From Litoreibacter arenae DSM 19593 (GTDB lineage: Bacteria > Pseudomonadota > Alphaproteobacteria > Rhodobacterales > Rhodobacteraceae), in assembly GCF_000442275.2 (NCBI RefSeq), contig NZ_KE557306.1, forward strand, positions 1,193,477 to 1,257,476: DNA of 64,000 nucleotides, in the 5' to 3' direction. The position numbers were made by a program, and so were the translations under genes. The notes beneath the pieces were generated by a model. It saw only the letters and a program-made list of their open reading frames with translations, made no database searches and was not told where the DNA came from. Below, one piece after another: positions 25,887-36,226 of the stretch; the first letter of the stretch is position 1; every line of letters begins with the position of its first letter.

Positions 25887-27782
25887 ATGGGAAAGATATG
25901 GCTTCATATCGGGTCACCTAAAACGGGGACCACGTCACTTCAGAACTTTCTGAACGACAATGCAGAGGTATTGCGCAACACCGGACGGCTCAACTTCATG
26001 GAGACGGGGCGCGCGCATATCGCGCACAACCAGCTTGCCGCAGCCGCCAGAACCGGCAACGCCACGAAGCTGATGGAGCAGATGTTGAAAGAGGCCGACG
26101 CCTCGCCCGACATGATGCAAGTGGCATCGTCGGAAATGCTGTTCAACCTGCACACCGCCCGCAAACTGTCCGGTGCAGCGCCCGAGGAATTCAAGCAGCG
26201 CACCAAGGTAATTTGCTACATCCGTCGTCAGGACAGCTACCTTGAAGCGCTCTATAAGCAACTGCTGAAAAACAGCCGCATCCCGCCAGACAGGCAAGCC
26301 TTTCTGGACGATGCCAAGCGCCGTCTGCACTACCTCAACACCTTCAACACCTATGCGGAGATGTTTGGCGAAGAGAACATCGTGGTGCGCCCTTTCGGCC
26401 CCAAATGGCTGATGGATGGCGACGTCGTCCGCGACTTTGCGCATCATCTGGATCTGCCTATCACCGGCGATCTTCGCGTCACCGAGGGGTTTTCCAACAG
26501 AACATTCTCCGCTGAAATGTCGGAGCTTCTGTCCCTGATGGGCGAGCGCACCGATTTCAACACCCGCGAAGTGATCCGCGAACTGATCGCCCTGAACCAT
26601 CCCGGCACGATCAAATCCCGCGACGTCTTTTCCCGCACCGAGCGCTTGGGGTTGATGCAACAGGTTACCCGCGAAAACCGGCGTCTGGTGAAGCGCTACA
26701 TGCCCGACTGCACGGACTTCTTCCAAACAGGTGATCTGGAAGGCGACGAGGTGGTCGAGAGCACGGAAGATCAGCTTGCCAGCCAACTTGCAGACCGTGC
26801 CGCGGCGACAGAGGCGTTGATGATCGCAATGGGCAACCTGCAAGCCCGCCGCAAACAAGAACGTGAGCTTGCCGCCGAGGCCGCCGAAGCCCCTGCCCCG
26901 AGCCCCGCCAATGACGCGCTGGAGGAAGCGCTCGCTCCGCCAACATGGTATCGCGAGATCTATCCCGGCGGCGACAAGCGCGGCTGGTTCCGCTCCTACG
27001 GTGAATATGCCGCGTCGTTCGTCGAGCGCGGAAACGAGCAATTGGTGGTCTCTTTCGACAACCTCTCGCAAGCGGGCAACGACGCCTATGCCCGCGAGCC
27101 ATGGGCGCAGAAATTCTGCGCCGACCGCGACTTCTCGCATCTGGGCATCTACGCGCAGGAACCCACATGGTTTCGCAACGCCGAGTTGATCGAACACCTG
27201 GAAACCCTGCGCGACGAAGGCTTCTTTACCGGCTTTGACAAGGTGGCCTTCGTGGGCACCTCCATGGGGGCGTTCGGTGCGCTCACGTTCTCCTCGCTGG
27301 CCCCCGGCGCGACGGTGGTCGCCTTCTCGCCCCAGACGACGCTGGACGAAAAGAAGGTCCCATGGGAATCCCGTTTCGGTAAGGGCCGCGCCGCCGATTG
27401 GACGCTGCCCTATTCCGACGCGGCGCAGCAGACCAAGTCAGCCGATCAGGTCTATCTGATCTACGACCAGTTCCACGAAGGCGACCGCAAGCATGTGGAG
27501 CGGCTGAAAGGCCGCAACCTCGTCCACCTCAAAGGCGCTGGACTGGGCCACAAATCGGCGCTGGTTCTCAGCCGTATGAACGTGCTCAAGGACGTGATGG
27601 AAGGCGCGGTTCTGGGTACCCTGACCGAGCTGGAGTTCTACCGCGCCATTCGCGCGCGTAAGGACATCTACCTTTACCGTCAGGCGATGGAAGGCTATCT
27701 GACCGATCGCGGAATGGACAAACGGGCCGAACGTTTCGCCAACGCTTTCAAGAAGCGCCGCAGGCTGCAAAACGCATCATAA
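25887..27782 (+). CDS. Sulfotransferase fused to an alpha/beta-hydrolase-like domain
   Basis: 631 residues. The N-terminal ~330 residues begin IWLHIGSPKTGTTSLQNFL, whose PKTGTTS (11-17) is the PAPS 5'-phosphosulfate-binding loop of sulfotransferases. The 3'-phosphate region is probably KVICYIRRQDSYLEAL (107-122). A coiled Ala/Pro/Glu linker (about 315-350) leads to a second domain. That domain has GTSMGAFG (Ser459), FSPQTTLD (480-487), LIYDQ (Asp527) and GLGHKS (His555), matching the preceding 320-residue protein block by block. Starts 27 nt after that gene. Predicted to sulfate and remodel the same product as the glycosyltransferases; the target is unknown. Confidence 0.83.
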   Translation: MGKIWLHIGSPKTGTTSLQNFLNDNAEVLRNTGRLNFMETGRAHIAHNQLAAAARTGNATKLMEQMLKEADASPDMMQVASSEMLFNLHTARKLSGAAPEEFKQRTKVICYIRRQDSYLEALYKQLLKNSRIPPDRQAFLDDAKRRLHYLNTFNTYAEMFGEENIVVRPFGPKWLMDGDVVRDFAHHLDLPITGDLRVTEGFSNRTFSAEMSELLSLMGERTDFNTREVIRELIALNHPGTIKSRDVFSRTERLGLMQQVTRENRRLVKRYMPDCTDFFQTGDLEGDEVVESTEDQLASQLADRAAATEALMIAMGNLQARRKQERELAAEAAEAPAPSPANDALEEALAPPTWYREIYPGGDKRGWFRSYGEYAASFVERGNEQLVVSFDNLSQAGNDAYAREPWAQKFCADRDFSHLGIYAQEPTWFRNAELIEHLETLRDEGFFTGFDKVAFVGTSMGAFGALTFSSLAPGATVVAFSPQTTLDEKKVPWESRFGKGRAADWTLPYSDAAQQTKSADQVYLIYDQFHEGDRKHVERLKGRNLVHLKGAGLGHKSALVLSRMNVLKDVMEGAVLGTLTELEFYRAIRARKDIYLYRQAMEGYLTDRGMDKRAERFANAFKKRRRLQNAS

Positions 27783-27813
27783 AGTGCCCTAAGAATAACT
27801 ATCATACGAAAAA

Positions 27814-27830
27814 TGGCGCATTTGCGCCCA
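27814..27830. terminator. Weak hairpin after the sulfotransferase gene
   Basis: TGGCGCA (27814-27820) and TGCGCC (27823-27828) form a short stem about 30 nt after the stop, without a good T tract. Possible terminator or processing site for either convergent gene. Confidence 0.4.
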
Positions 27831-27872
27831 TTATGTTCGATAACGTAAAGCAACCTTCGGGAACGACGGCGC

Positions 27873-28094
27873 TCAGATGTGGTAAAGGTCGCGGAAAACG
27901 TGACGTGCGATATCTTCACGGCGTAGCCCGATCTTTTTCAGCTCGGCGTCAGATTTCGCATTCAACTTTTCTATTTGCGCAATGCGCAGATTGGTGCTGG
28001 CCGCCAGATCGACCGCCTTGAGCACCGACCTGAAGAAGTCGCTGATGCGCGGGAAAAAGCTGCTATGTGGCTGGGCTTGGCTGATATAGGCCAT
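27873..28094 (-). CDS. DUF1127 domain small protein
   Basis: 73 residues with a clear ribosome site (GGAGAC). The C-terminal ~40 residues are the DUF1127 (YjiS-like) motif: LNAKSDAELKKIGLRREDI followed by ARHVF. These small basic proteins are common in alphaproteobacteria. Some are linked to phosphate or carbon metabolism and RNA interaction, but the role of this one is unknown. Monocistronic, convergent with the sulfotransferase gene. Confidence 0.88.
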   Translation of the reverse strand: MAYISQAQPHSSFFPRISDFFRSVLKAVDLAASTNLRIAQIEKLNAKSDAELKKIGLRREDIARHVFRDLYHI

Positions 28095-28183
28095 GATACG
28101 TCTCCATCGGCTGGCGGAGTTCTGCGTCCGCGTTACCGTCTAGATAGGCTCAGCCCGCTTTTCATACGACCTACAATGGCGCA

Positions 28184-28200
28184 TTGCCGCATTGCGGCAA
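28184..28200. repeat. 17-bp near-perfect palindrome downstream of the lipoprotein gene
   Basis: TTGCCGCA (28184-28191), one base, then its exact complement TGCGGCAA. Placed 10 nt beyond the lipoprotein stop; probably a transcript-end stem, though without a T tract. Confidence 0.5.
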
Positions 28201-28209
28201 ACGCAAGGG

Positions 28210-28500
28210 TCAGCAGTTGTAGACCTGCGCCCGCAACTCATACACCTCTTCATCCTCTGGTACGGGATCGAACACGACCGTGTTGCCCCCGACTTCGCTC
28301 GCCTTTTCCTTGGCAGCGCGGCGGGCATCGTTCAACCCGAGCTCTTTCAGCGGTCCATAAACGCCCGGAACGCCGCGCACCCGCCCGACAAGCTCGCAAT
28401 TCGCCACCTCTGCGGCTTTGCGCTCGGTCACGCTGGGAACCTCGTAGATCGCCGGGGTGCAGGCCGCGAGAGCCGCCACGATAAGCACTGATCGTTTCAT
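28210..28500 (-). CDS. Small lipoprotein, RcsF/DUF4156-like
   Basis: 96 residues. [14 protein letters not shown] is a lipoprotein signal with the lipidated Cys14. The mature part has [31 protein letters not shown] and a C-terminal Cys (QVYNC). This is the layout of small RcsF/DUF4156-type envelope lipoproteins, in which paired Cys may form disulfides. The family assignment is moderate and no Rcs phosphorelay is seen here. Separate from pyrC, which is divergent. Confidence 0.75.
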   Translation of the reverse strand: MKRSVLIVAALAACTPAIYEVPSVTERKAAEVANCELVGRVRGVPGVYGPLKELGLNDARRAAKEKASEVGGNTVVFDPVPEDEEVYELRAQVYNC

Positions 28501-28695
28501 CTTTTGCCTATTAACTCTGTTGATCGAGTATATCAGCCAAATCTAGCACAGCCCGCGCGGACTGCACGGCGGAAAACGCATCCCATCCGTTTCCCGCCAA
28601 AAGCCGCCCATCGCTTTTTGCCGCAATCGCACCGCCCCCTCTGGCCTTGGAGCGCACATCGCGCTAATCACCGCGCAACAGCTGAAGGGGGCTTC

Positions 28696-29730
28696 ATGAC
28701 CAGCTTGACCATCACCAGACCCGACGACTGGCATCTACACCTGCGCGACGGTGACATGCTGAAAGCGGTGCTGCCCGAAACCGCCCGCCATTTCGGCCGC
28801 GCGATCATCATGCCCAATCTGGTTCCCCCTGTGGTCACCGCCAGGGACGCCGCCGAATACCGCGACCGGATCATGGCAGCGAAGCCGGACAACTCCAAGT
28901 TTCAGCCGTTGATGACGCTGTATCTGACCGAGGAGACCGACGTCAGAGATTTGCGCGCGGCTGCCGAGATCGGGTTGATCCACGCCGTCAAGCTGTACCC
29001 CGCCGGAGCGACGACAAACTCCGCCTCTGGGGTAAAGGACTTCACCAAGGTCAAGCGCGTGTTAGAGAATATGGCCCAGATCGGCCTGCCGCTCTGTGTG
29101 CATGGCGAGGTCACCGACCCCGACGTGGACATCTTCGACCGCGAGGCCGTGTTCATCGACACGATCCTCGACCCGCTGCGCCGCGACATCCCCGGTTTGC
29201 GCGTGGTGATGGAGCATATCACCACCAAGCAGGGTGCGGACTACGCCCGCGAAGGCGGCGACGATCTGGCCGCCACGATCACGACGCACCACTTGGTCAT
29301 CAACCGCAACCACATCCTCGCCGGTGGCATCAAGCCACATTACTACTGCCTGCCCGTCGCCAAACGGGAGGAACACCGCCTCGCGCTGCGCGCCGCCGCC
29401 ACCTCCGGCGACCCCAGCTTCTTTCTGGGCACCGATTCCGCACCCCACACCGACGCCAACAAGCTGCTGCCCTGCGGTTGCGCGGGCTGCTTCACGGCGA
29501 CCAACACCATGTCGATTCTCGCCGAAGTTTTCGAACAAGACGACGCGTTGGATAAACTCGAAGGCTTCGCCTCCCTCAACGGTCCCAAGTTCTACCGCAT
29601 GGAGCCAAACGCAGACACGATCACCCTGACCAAGGGCAATCCCGTCACCTACCCCGACCACATCGCCACAGACCAAGGCCCCGTCACCGTGTTCGACCCG
29701 CAAATGCCGCTGCATTGGCGCGTCACCTAA
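28696..29730 (+). CDS. pyrC: Dihydroorotase
   Basis: 344 residues from the ATG at 28696 ([12 protein letters not shown]), behind a GGGGG-rich ribosome site; the reading open from 28504 has no support. Closes carbamoyl-aspartate to dihydroorotate in pyrimidine synthesis. The zinc ligands [10 protein letters not shown] (HxH) and the carboxylated lysine in [13 protein letters not shown] mark the E. coli-type class II enzyme. The following GTDSAPHT supplies the catalytic Asp. pyrE follows after 43 bp. Confidence 0.96.
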   Translation: MTSLTITRPDDWHLHLRDGDMLKAVLPETARHFGRAIIMPNLVPPVVTARDAAEYRDRIMAAKPDNSKFQPLMTLYLTEETDVRDLRAAAEIGLIHAVKLYPAGATTNSASGVKDFTKVKRVLENMAQIGLPLCVHGEVTDPDVDIFDREAVFIDTILDPLRRDIPGLRVVMEHITTKQGADYAREGGDDLAATITTHHLVINRNHILAGGIKPHYYCLPVAKREEHRLALRAAATSGDPSFFLGTDSAPHTDANKLLPCGCAGCFTATNTMSILAEVFEQDDALDKLEGFASLNGPKFYRMEPNADTITLTKGNPVTYPDHIATDQGPVTVFDPQMPLHWRVT

Positions 29731-29736
29731 CCGCCG

Positions 29737-29768
29737 CTTCATTGCTTTATAAATATTCCCGCCGGAGG
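29737..29768 (-). repeat. Dispersed intergenic repeat, TATTTATAAAG variant, copy 1
   Basis: On the minus strand it reads CCTCCGGCGGGAATATTTAT followed by AAAGCAATGAAG. The GGAGG on the plus strand (29764-29768) lies 5 nt before the pyrE ATG and therefore doubles as its ribosome binding site. A shorter relative is at 59574-59600. Confidence 0.65.
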
Positions 29769-29773
29769 CTCCC

Positions 29774-30448
29774 ATGATCCCGACTACATACCCCACCCGC
29801 GAGGAAATCGCCCGCCTGACCGCCTCCATGTTGCTGGAAGTCGGCGCGGTGCATTTCAACTCAAGGGAGCCGTTCACCCATTCATCCGGCAAGAAGGCCC
29901 CGACCTATGTGGATTGCCGCAAACTGATCTCGTTTCCACGCATCCGCGCGACCTTGATGGACTTCCTCGCCTGCACCGTCATGCGCAACGTAGGCTTCGA
30001 GGCTTTCGACAACGTCGCGGGCGGCGAAACTGCCGGCATTCCCTTCGGCGCTCTGATGGCGGAACGTATGGGCCTGCCTATGACTTATGTTCGCAAAAAA
30101 CCGAAAGGCTACGGCCGCAATGCCCGTATCGAGGGTGTCATGAAAGAGGGCGAGCGTGTCCTCCTGGTCGAGGACATGACGACCGATGGCGGCTCCAAGA
30201 TCAGCTTTGTCGAAGCGATCCGCGAGACAGGCGCGACCTGCGGACACACAGCTTTGATCTTCTTCTACGACATCTTTCCCGACACCCGCGAAGTGCTCGA
30301 TGGCCACGGCATCACCCTACATTGTCTGTGCACCTGGTGGGATGTGCTGGCAGTCGCCAAAGAGCAGAAGTCCTTTGACGCTGAGACCTTGGACGAGGTC
30401 GAAAAGTTCCTTCGTGATCCCACCGGCTGGCAGGCGGCACATAGCTGA
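29774..30448 (+). CDS. pyrE: Orotate phosphoribosyltransferase
   Basis: 224 residues. Joins orotate and PRPP to orotidine 5'-phosphate. The PRPP-binding loop is [14 protein letters not shown] (about residues 130-143); [19 protein letters not shown] is the orotate-site region near the N-terminus. It pairs with pyrC upstream, and its ribosome site lies in an intergenic repeat, so the spacing depends on that element. The gene is ordinary in length and motif content. Confidence 0.95.
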   Translation: MIPTTYPTREEIARLTASMLLEVGAVHFNSREPFTHSSGKKAPTYVDCRKLISFPRIRATLMDFLACTVMRNVGFEAFDNVAGGETAGIPFGALMAERMGLPMTYVRKKPKGYGRNARIEGVMKEGERVLLVEDMTTDGGSKISFVEAIRETGATCGHTALIFFYDIFPDTREVLDGHGITLHCLCTWWDVLAVAKEQKSFDAETLDEVEKFLRDPTGWQAAHS

Positions 30449-30620
30449 CGAATCGACGCAAGGCGCGCAGATTTCCGCCAGCGCACCGATGCCGGTTATC
30501 GAGCTCCCGCTAAAGTTGCCGTTGCGTTAACAGATTCGGTCAAGCACTGTTTTTTCAACCACATATTGACGAAGCAGCCCTTAAAATCGCAATATGCGGG
30601 TCTGATTTGTCACTCACAAG

Positions 30621-30629
30621 TTACCCACA
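30621..30629 (+). promoter_or_regulatory. DnaA-box-like 9-mer upstream of dnaB
   Basis: TTACCCACA differs from the DnaA box TTATCCACA at one base. A single such 9-mer occurs often by chance; position in the 247-bp region upstream of dnaB is the only reason to note it. The rest of that gap is AT-richer and shows no clear promoter. Confidence 0.25.
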
Positions 30630-30695
30630 GGATATCCAGATTGATCCGCGTCGCGTGATCCTCCATGGGTCTTATTCAGGGACAAGGGGACTGTA

Positions 30696-32210
<1,515 letters not shown>

Positions 32211-32323
32211 ACGTTGTTGATGCGACTCAGCAAATTTTGTGCTATGTGTGGTTTCAGAAGCCAGTCCGTCCTGCTCTAATTCCAGGAAAACCCTCTTAAC
32301 ATAAAGCAGGTGAGAGGCTTCCA

Positions 32324-32359
32324 AGAACCGCCACGACCCAGTGGCGGTTCTGGCTTTTT
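32324..32359 (+). terminator. Intrinsic terminator of dnaB
   Basis: AGAACCGCCAC (32324-32334) pairs with GTGGCGGTTCT (32341-32351), followed by GGC and TTTTT. The T run touches the stop codon of the convergent der gene. Confidence 0.9.
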
Positions 32360-33834
32360 CAGCCCTGTTTCTTTCGGCCATCCAAATGCTTGCGCAGCTT
32401 CGACGGCGGCGCTTTCTTGCGTCCCTTGAACGGGTTGGCTTCGTTCTGCGACCGCATGAACAGCCGGATCGGCGTGCCGGGCATGTCGAAATCCTCCCGC
32501 AAGCCGTTCACCAGATAGCGCGAATAGCTCGCGGGCAGCAGATCGGGATGCGAGGCCATCACCACGAATCCCGGTGGACGGGCCTTCACTTGCGTGATGT
32601 AGCGCAGCTTGATGCGCTTGCCTTGCGGCGCGGGGGGCGGGTGCTGCTCAAGCATCCCCACCAGCCAGCGGTTCAGGGCGGAGGTGCCGATGCGGCGGTT
32701 CCAGACCTGATGCGCCTCTACGATGGCGTCATGCAGCCGCTCCAGCCCCCGCCCCGTCAGCGCGGAAACCGTAATCAACGGCGCACCGCGCAGTTGCGGA
32801 AGCAGGCGGCCGAACTGCTCTTTCAGCTTTTTCAGCTTGTCCTGCTTGTCGCCTTCCAGATCCCATTTGTTCACCGCCAGCACCACTGCGCGGCCCTCGC
32901 GCTCCGCCAGATCGGCGATGCGCAAATCCTGCTGCTCGAACGGGATGTCCACGTCCAGAAGCACCACGACGACCTCGGCAAACTTCACCGCACGCAGCCC
33001 GTCGGACACCGACAGCTTCTCCAGCTTGTCTTGCACTTTCGCCTTCTTGCGCATGCCCGCCGTGTCGAAAATCCGCATCGGCGTGCCGGACCATTCCGTC
33101 ATCACGGAAATCGCGTCGCGGGTGATCCCGGCCTCGGGGCCGGTCAGCAAGCGGTCCTCGCCGAGAATTTTGTTGATCAATGTCGACTTGCCCGCATTGG
33201 GGCGGCCGACAACTGCAATTTGCAAGGGTTTTGAACGGGTTGGAGGGATATATTCAACCTCTACCTCACCGTCTTCATCCTCGTCGTCGGGAAGGTCCAC
33301 ATCAACTTCGGGCGTGTAATCCTCGGCCTCTTCCTCCGCCTGCGTAATCAGCGGACGCAGGGCAAGTGCGAGGTCGGACATGCCTTCGCCATGCTCGGCG
33401 GACAGGCCGATCGGCTCGCCCAAGCCCAGCGAATAGGCCTCCATCAAACCCGCCTCGCCCGCCTTGCCTTCCGCCTTGTTGGCCGCAAGGATCACATGGG
33501 CGTTTTTCTTGCGCAGGATGTCGGCAAAAATCTCGTCGGCTGGCAAAACGCCGGATCGCGCATCAATCAGAAACAGGCATGCATCGGCCATTTGAACCGC
33601 ACGTTCGGTCAGCATCCGCATCCGGCCTTCCAGCGACTCGTCAGTGGCCATTTCCAGACCAGCAGTGTCGATGATGGTGAACTTCAAATCCCCCAGCCGC
33701 GCCGACCCTTCGCGCAGGTCGCGTGTCACACCGGGCTGGTCGTCGACCAGCGCCAGACGCTTGCCCACCAGACGGTTGAACAGCGTGGATTTGCCCACAT
33801 TGGGACGGCCCACAATGGCGAGGGTGAAGGACAT
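32359..33834 (-). CDS. der: Ribosome-assembly GTPase Der (EngA)
   Basis: 491 residues with two tandem GTPase domains needed for 50S maturation. G1 motifs are [12 protein letters not shown] (residues 8-19) and [13 protein letters not shown] (around 210-222). The domains are separated by a strongly acidic linker ([19 protein letters not shown]), longer than the typical enterobacterial one. The C-terminal KH-like domain ends Lys-rich. Last gene of the yfgM-bamB-der series on the minus strand, 50 nt after bamB. Confidence 0.97.
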   Translation of the reverse strand: MSFTLAIVGRPNVGKSTLFNRLVGKRLALVDDQPGVTRDLREGSARLGDLKFTIIDTAGLEMATDESLEGRMRMLTERAVQMADACLFLIDARSGVLPADEIFADILRKKNAHVILAANKAEGKAGEAGLMEAYSLGLGEPIGLSAEHGEGMSDLALALRPLITQAEEEAEDYTPEVDVDLPDDEDEDGEVEVEYIPPTRSKPLQIAVVGRPNAGKSTLINKILGEDRLLTGPEAGITRDAISVMTEWSGTPMRIFDTAGMRKKAKVQDKLEKLSVSDGLRAVKFAEVVVVLLDVDIPFEQQDLRIADLAEREGRAVVLAVNKWDLEGDKQDKLKKLKEQFGRLLPQLRGAPLITVSALTGRGLERLHDAIVEAHQVWNRRIGTSALNRWLVGMLEQHPPPAPQGKRIKLRYITQVKARPPGFVVMASHPDLLPASYSRYLVNGLREDFDMPGTPIRLFMRSQNEANPFKGRKKAPPSKLRKHLDGRKKQG

Positions 33835-33884
33835 GACAAAAGCTCCGAGTATCGGTCAGAGGCGCGTCTTACAGGCAATTGCGC

Positions 33885-35228
33885 TCAACGGAAAGCGGCG
33901 AGTTGTCCTTTGGTCGTCATAACGTAGAGTGTGCCGTTTACGATTACAGGGTTCGACGCCGCGCCGCCTTTCAGCGCCGTGGTGCCGATCAAAGCACCCG
34001 TCGCAGGGTCAAAGCTGCGGATTTGGCCGTCATTGGAAGCCACCACCAGACGCCCACCGGCCAGAACGGGGCCGAAATGCGCGTAGATTTCGTCGCGTTT
34101 GCGCAGCTTGCGGGCGGTGTAATACGGAAGCTCCACGCCCCAAATCCGCTCGCCGGTTTCGCGGTCAAGGCGCAGCAACTCGTTGCGGTCGGACACAAGG
34201 AACACGCTGTCCCCTGAGGGCCAGACTGGCGAATAAGACCCTTCGCGGGCGGTCCATATCCGCTCGCCTGACGACGCTTTCATCGCGACGACGCGACCGG
34301 CCTGATTTGCCGCATAGATCACGCCGTCCACGATCACCGGATCGCCGGTCACGTCGGAAATGCTGGCATATGCCACGCCTCTGCGCTGACCTGCCACCGA
34401 CGAGCCCCAGACCCGAATGCCGGATTTCTTCAAAGCGCCGGCCAATTCACCCGAGCCAAAGGGGAACACCACCAGACGCGGCGTTATCGCGGGGCCAGCG
34501 CCGCCATTAATCATTGCCGTCGCGGGCGTGCCGGGCAGGCGCCACTTGATACGTCCCTGCTGCGTGTCGAGCGCCCAAGCCTGACTGTCGCGGCTCACCA
34601 CATAGACCAAACCGCCCTCGACGGTTGGCGCGGATGTCAACGGCGCGTCCAGTTTCTGGCGCCACTTCACGGCGCCCGAGGTTGCTTCAATCGCGAACAA
34701 CTCGCCAAAGCCAGTGGTCGCAAAGATCGTGCCGTCCGCAAAGGCCAGCCCGCCGCCGGTGGCGTCACCGTCCTTGTCCGTCGCGGGGATCAAAGCGCGG
34801 CTCCACAAGGTCGCCCCGTTGGACCCGGTAGCTACCACGGTAGAAGCGCTGTCCATCGTGAAGATGCGCCCGCCTGCAACCACAGGGTCCGCAGTGATGC
34901 GCTGTTTGCGGCTGTTGCCCTTGCCGATATTGGCGGTCCAAACCGATGTCAGGTTCGCGCTCAACGCGGGATGGGTCACGGTGTGGCTGATGCTGCCGCC
35001 GCGATGGGTCCAGCTGGAATGGTTCACCTGCGCAGGAGCGCGGAACGCCTTGGCGATATTCGCCTCGCGGCCACCGACACCCGATGCACCGTCCTCGCCC
35101 GGAAGCGGTGCGCGAACGTCATAACGCTCGCCTTCGAGGATCAGCTCGTCTTCTCCGCATGCGCCAAGTGCTAGCAATGCGCATAGCGCCACGCCCGTCA
35201 GTGAAGTCCTGGAAAATGTCACGCCCAT
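33885..35228 (-). CDS. bamB: Outer membrane protein assembly factor BamB (PQQ-like beta-propeller lipoprotein)
   Basis: 447 residues from the ATG at 35228 (MGVTFSRTSLTG); a GTG at 35264 would add 12 residues. Lipoprotein signal ends LALGAC, with Cys24 lipidated. Repeated PQQ-type blades (for example GRIKWRLPGTP, GERIWTAREGSY, GERIWGVELPYY) form the eight-bladed propeller that scaffolds BamA during beta-barrel assembly. It is flanked by the yfgM-like and der genes, the conserved order. A longer N-terminal linker (PLPGEDGASGVGG) is present. Confidence 0.93.
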   Translation of the reverse strand: MGVTFSRTSLTGVALCALLALGACGEDELILEGERYDVRAPLPGEDGASGVGGREANIAKAFRAPAQVNHSSWTHRGGSISHTVTHPALSANLTSVWTANIGKGNSRKQRITADPVVAGGRIFTMDSASTVVATGSNGATLWSRALIPATDKDGDATGGGLAFADGTIFATTGFGELFAIEATSGAVKWRQKLDAPLTSAPTVEGGLVYVVSRDSQAWALDTQQGRIKWRLPGTPATAMINGGAGPAITPRLVVFPFGSGELAGALKKSGIRVWGSSVAGQRRGVAYASISDVTGDPVIVDGVIYAANQAGRVVAMKASSGERIWTAREGSYSPVWPSGDSVFLVSDRNELLRLDRETGERIWGVELPYYTARKLRKRDEIYAHFGPVLAGGRLVVASNDGQIRSFDPATGALIGTTALKGGAASNPVIVNGTLYVMTTKGQLAAFR

Positions 35229-35316
35229 AGCCCCTGCCGACCCTCTCTCGTCCTGCTCTGCCACGCTGTTATCACGCGCGTGGTCATCTCATAGTCCCGT
35301 GGGCGCACGCCTTGGC

Positions 35317-35967
35317 CTACCCTGCGTCCGTCAGCTCGCCGCCCAGCGCCACAATCAACTCTGACGCGCGGCGTTGCAACCCCGGTGTCACATTCGCCGC
35401 GTCAAGCAAGCCTTGAAGGATGGTGATCGCCTCTTCCGGTTTGCCGGATTCGACCGCGATCAGCGCCAGTTGCTCTTCGGCAAGCGGCTGAAACGGTGCG
35501 CCAGGGGTCGCCAAAGCCTCGAACTCTGTGCGACGTTCTTCGAGCGGTGTCTCCGGCGGTAAAGCCAAGGCGCGTTTAAAACGCGCAAGTTCGGTGTAGA
35601 CCGCAGGCTCGCCTTCGGTGCTGATAACCTCGTCCAGCGCCGCCAGACCTGCCGCGCGGTTCTCGCCCGCCAATGCGTCGGCGGCGGCCAGATGGTTGGC
35701 AATCGCGGCCTGTTCCGGATTGACGGTTGGTATCTCAGCAAGCGTCGCACCGGCATCGTCAGCCTCGATCCCCGCAAGCAGGGCATCGCCGAACGCTTCG
35801 GCCTCCGCCTTGATCGTCGCCTTGCGGTATTCGTTGTAAGCCGCCCCGCCCACGATCAGCAGCACGGCGAGCACGGCCACCCAGCCCCACTTCTTGATCA
35901 TCGCGAACAGGCGGTCGCGGCGGACCTCTTCGGTCACCTCTTCGATGAAGCTGTCGGTCTGGCTCAC
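35317..35967 (-). CDS. YfgM-like membrane-anchored tetratricopeptide protein
   Basis: 216 residues from a GTG at 35967 (reads SQTDSFIEEVTEEV), with GGAG 7 nt upstream; the longer reading to 36000 has no ribosome site. One membrane helix at ~27-46 (GWVAVLAVLLIVGGAAYNEY), cytoplasmic N-terminus and a periplasmic helical TPR-like domain. YfgM ancillary proteins assist chaperone networks at the Sec translocon. First gene of the yfgM-bamB-der series, divergent from the efflux operon. Confidence 0.87.
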   Translation of the reverse strand: MSQTDSFIEEVTEEVRRDRLFAMIKKWGWVAVLAVLLIVGGAAYNEYRKATIKAEAEAFGDALLAGIEADDAGATLAEIPTVNPEQAAIANHLAAADALAGENRAAGLAALDEVISTEGEPAVYTELARFKRALALPPETPLEERRTEFEALATPGAPFQPLAEEQLALIAVESGKPEEAITILQGLLDAANVTPGLQRRASELIVALGGELTDAG

Positions 35968-36157
35968 AAGTGCACTCCGTCTATCTGTTGCGCGAGGCAT
36001 ACCCCGAAGGACGGAACCTTGCCAAGGGCAAAGGCGCGCGGCTAAAAACGCGCAATTCAGTGCCCATCAGACCGCAGGTTATTGGAATGCACACCCGCTG
36101 CGCATAAACGCGAATATCCGCCTCTTGCGGCGAAAGGGACAAAAATATAATCTGAAC

Positions 36158-36189
36158 TGGTCGGTTTAGCGTATGTTAAGTACCGACCA
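36158..36189. promoter_or_regulatory. Inverted repeat upstream of the RND efflux operon
   Basis: TGGTCGGT (36158-36165) and its exact complement ACCGACCA (36182-36189), separated by 16 nt, 38 nt before the ATG of the membrane fusion protein. It looks like an operator of a TetR-type repressor, common for efflux pumps; no such regulator is encoded beside it. Confidence 0.5.
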
Positions 36190-36226
36190 ATCATATAAGG
36201 CCGCGTTCGGCTCAGGGAATATTATA

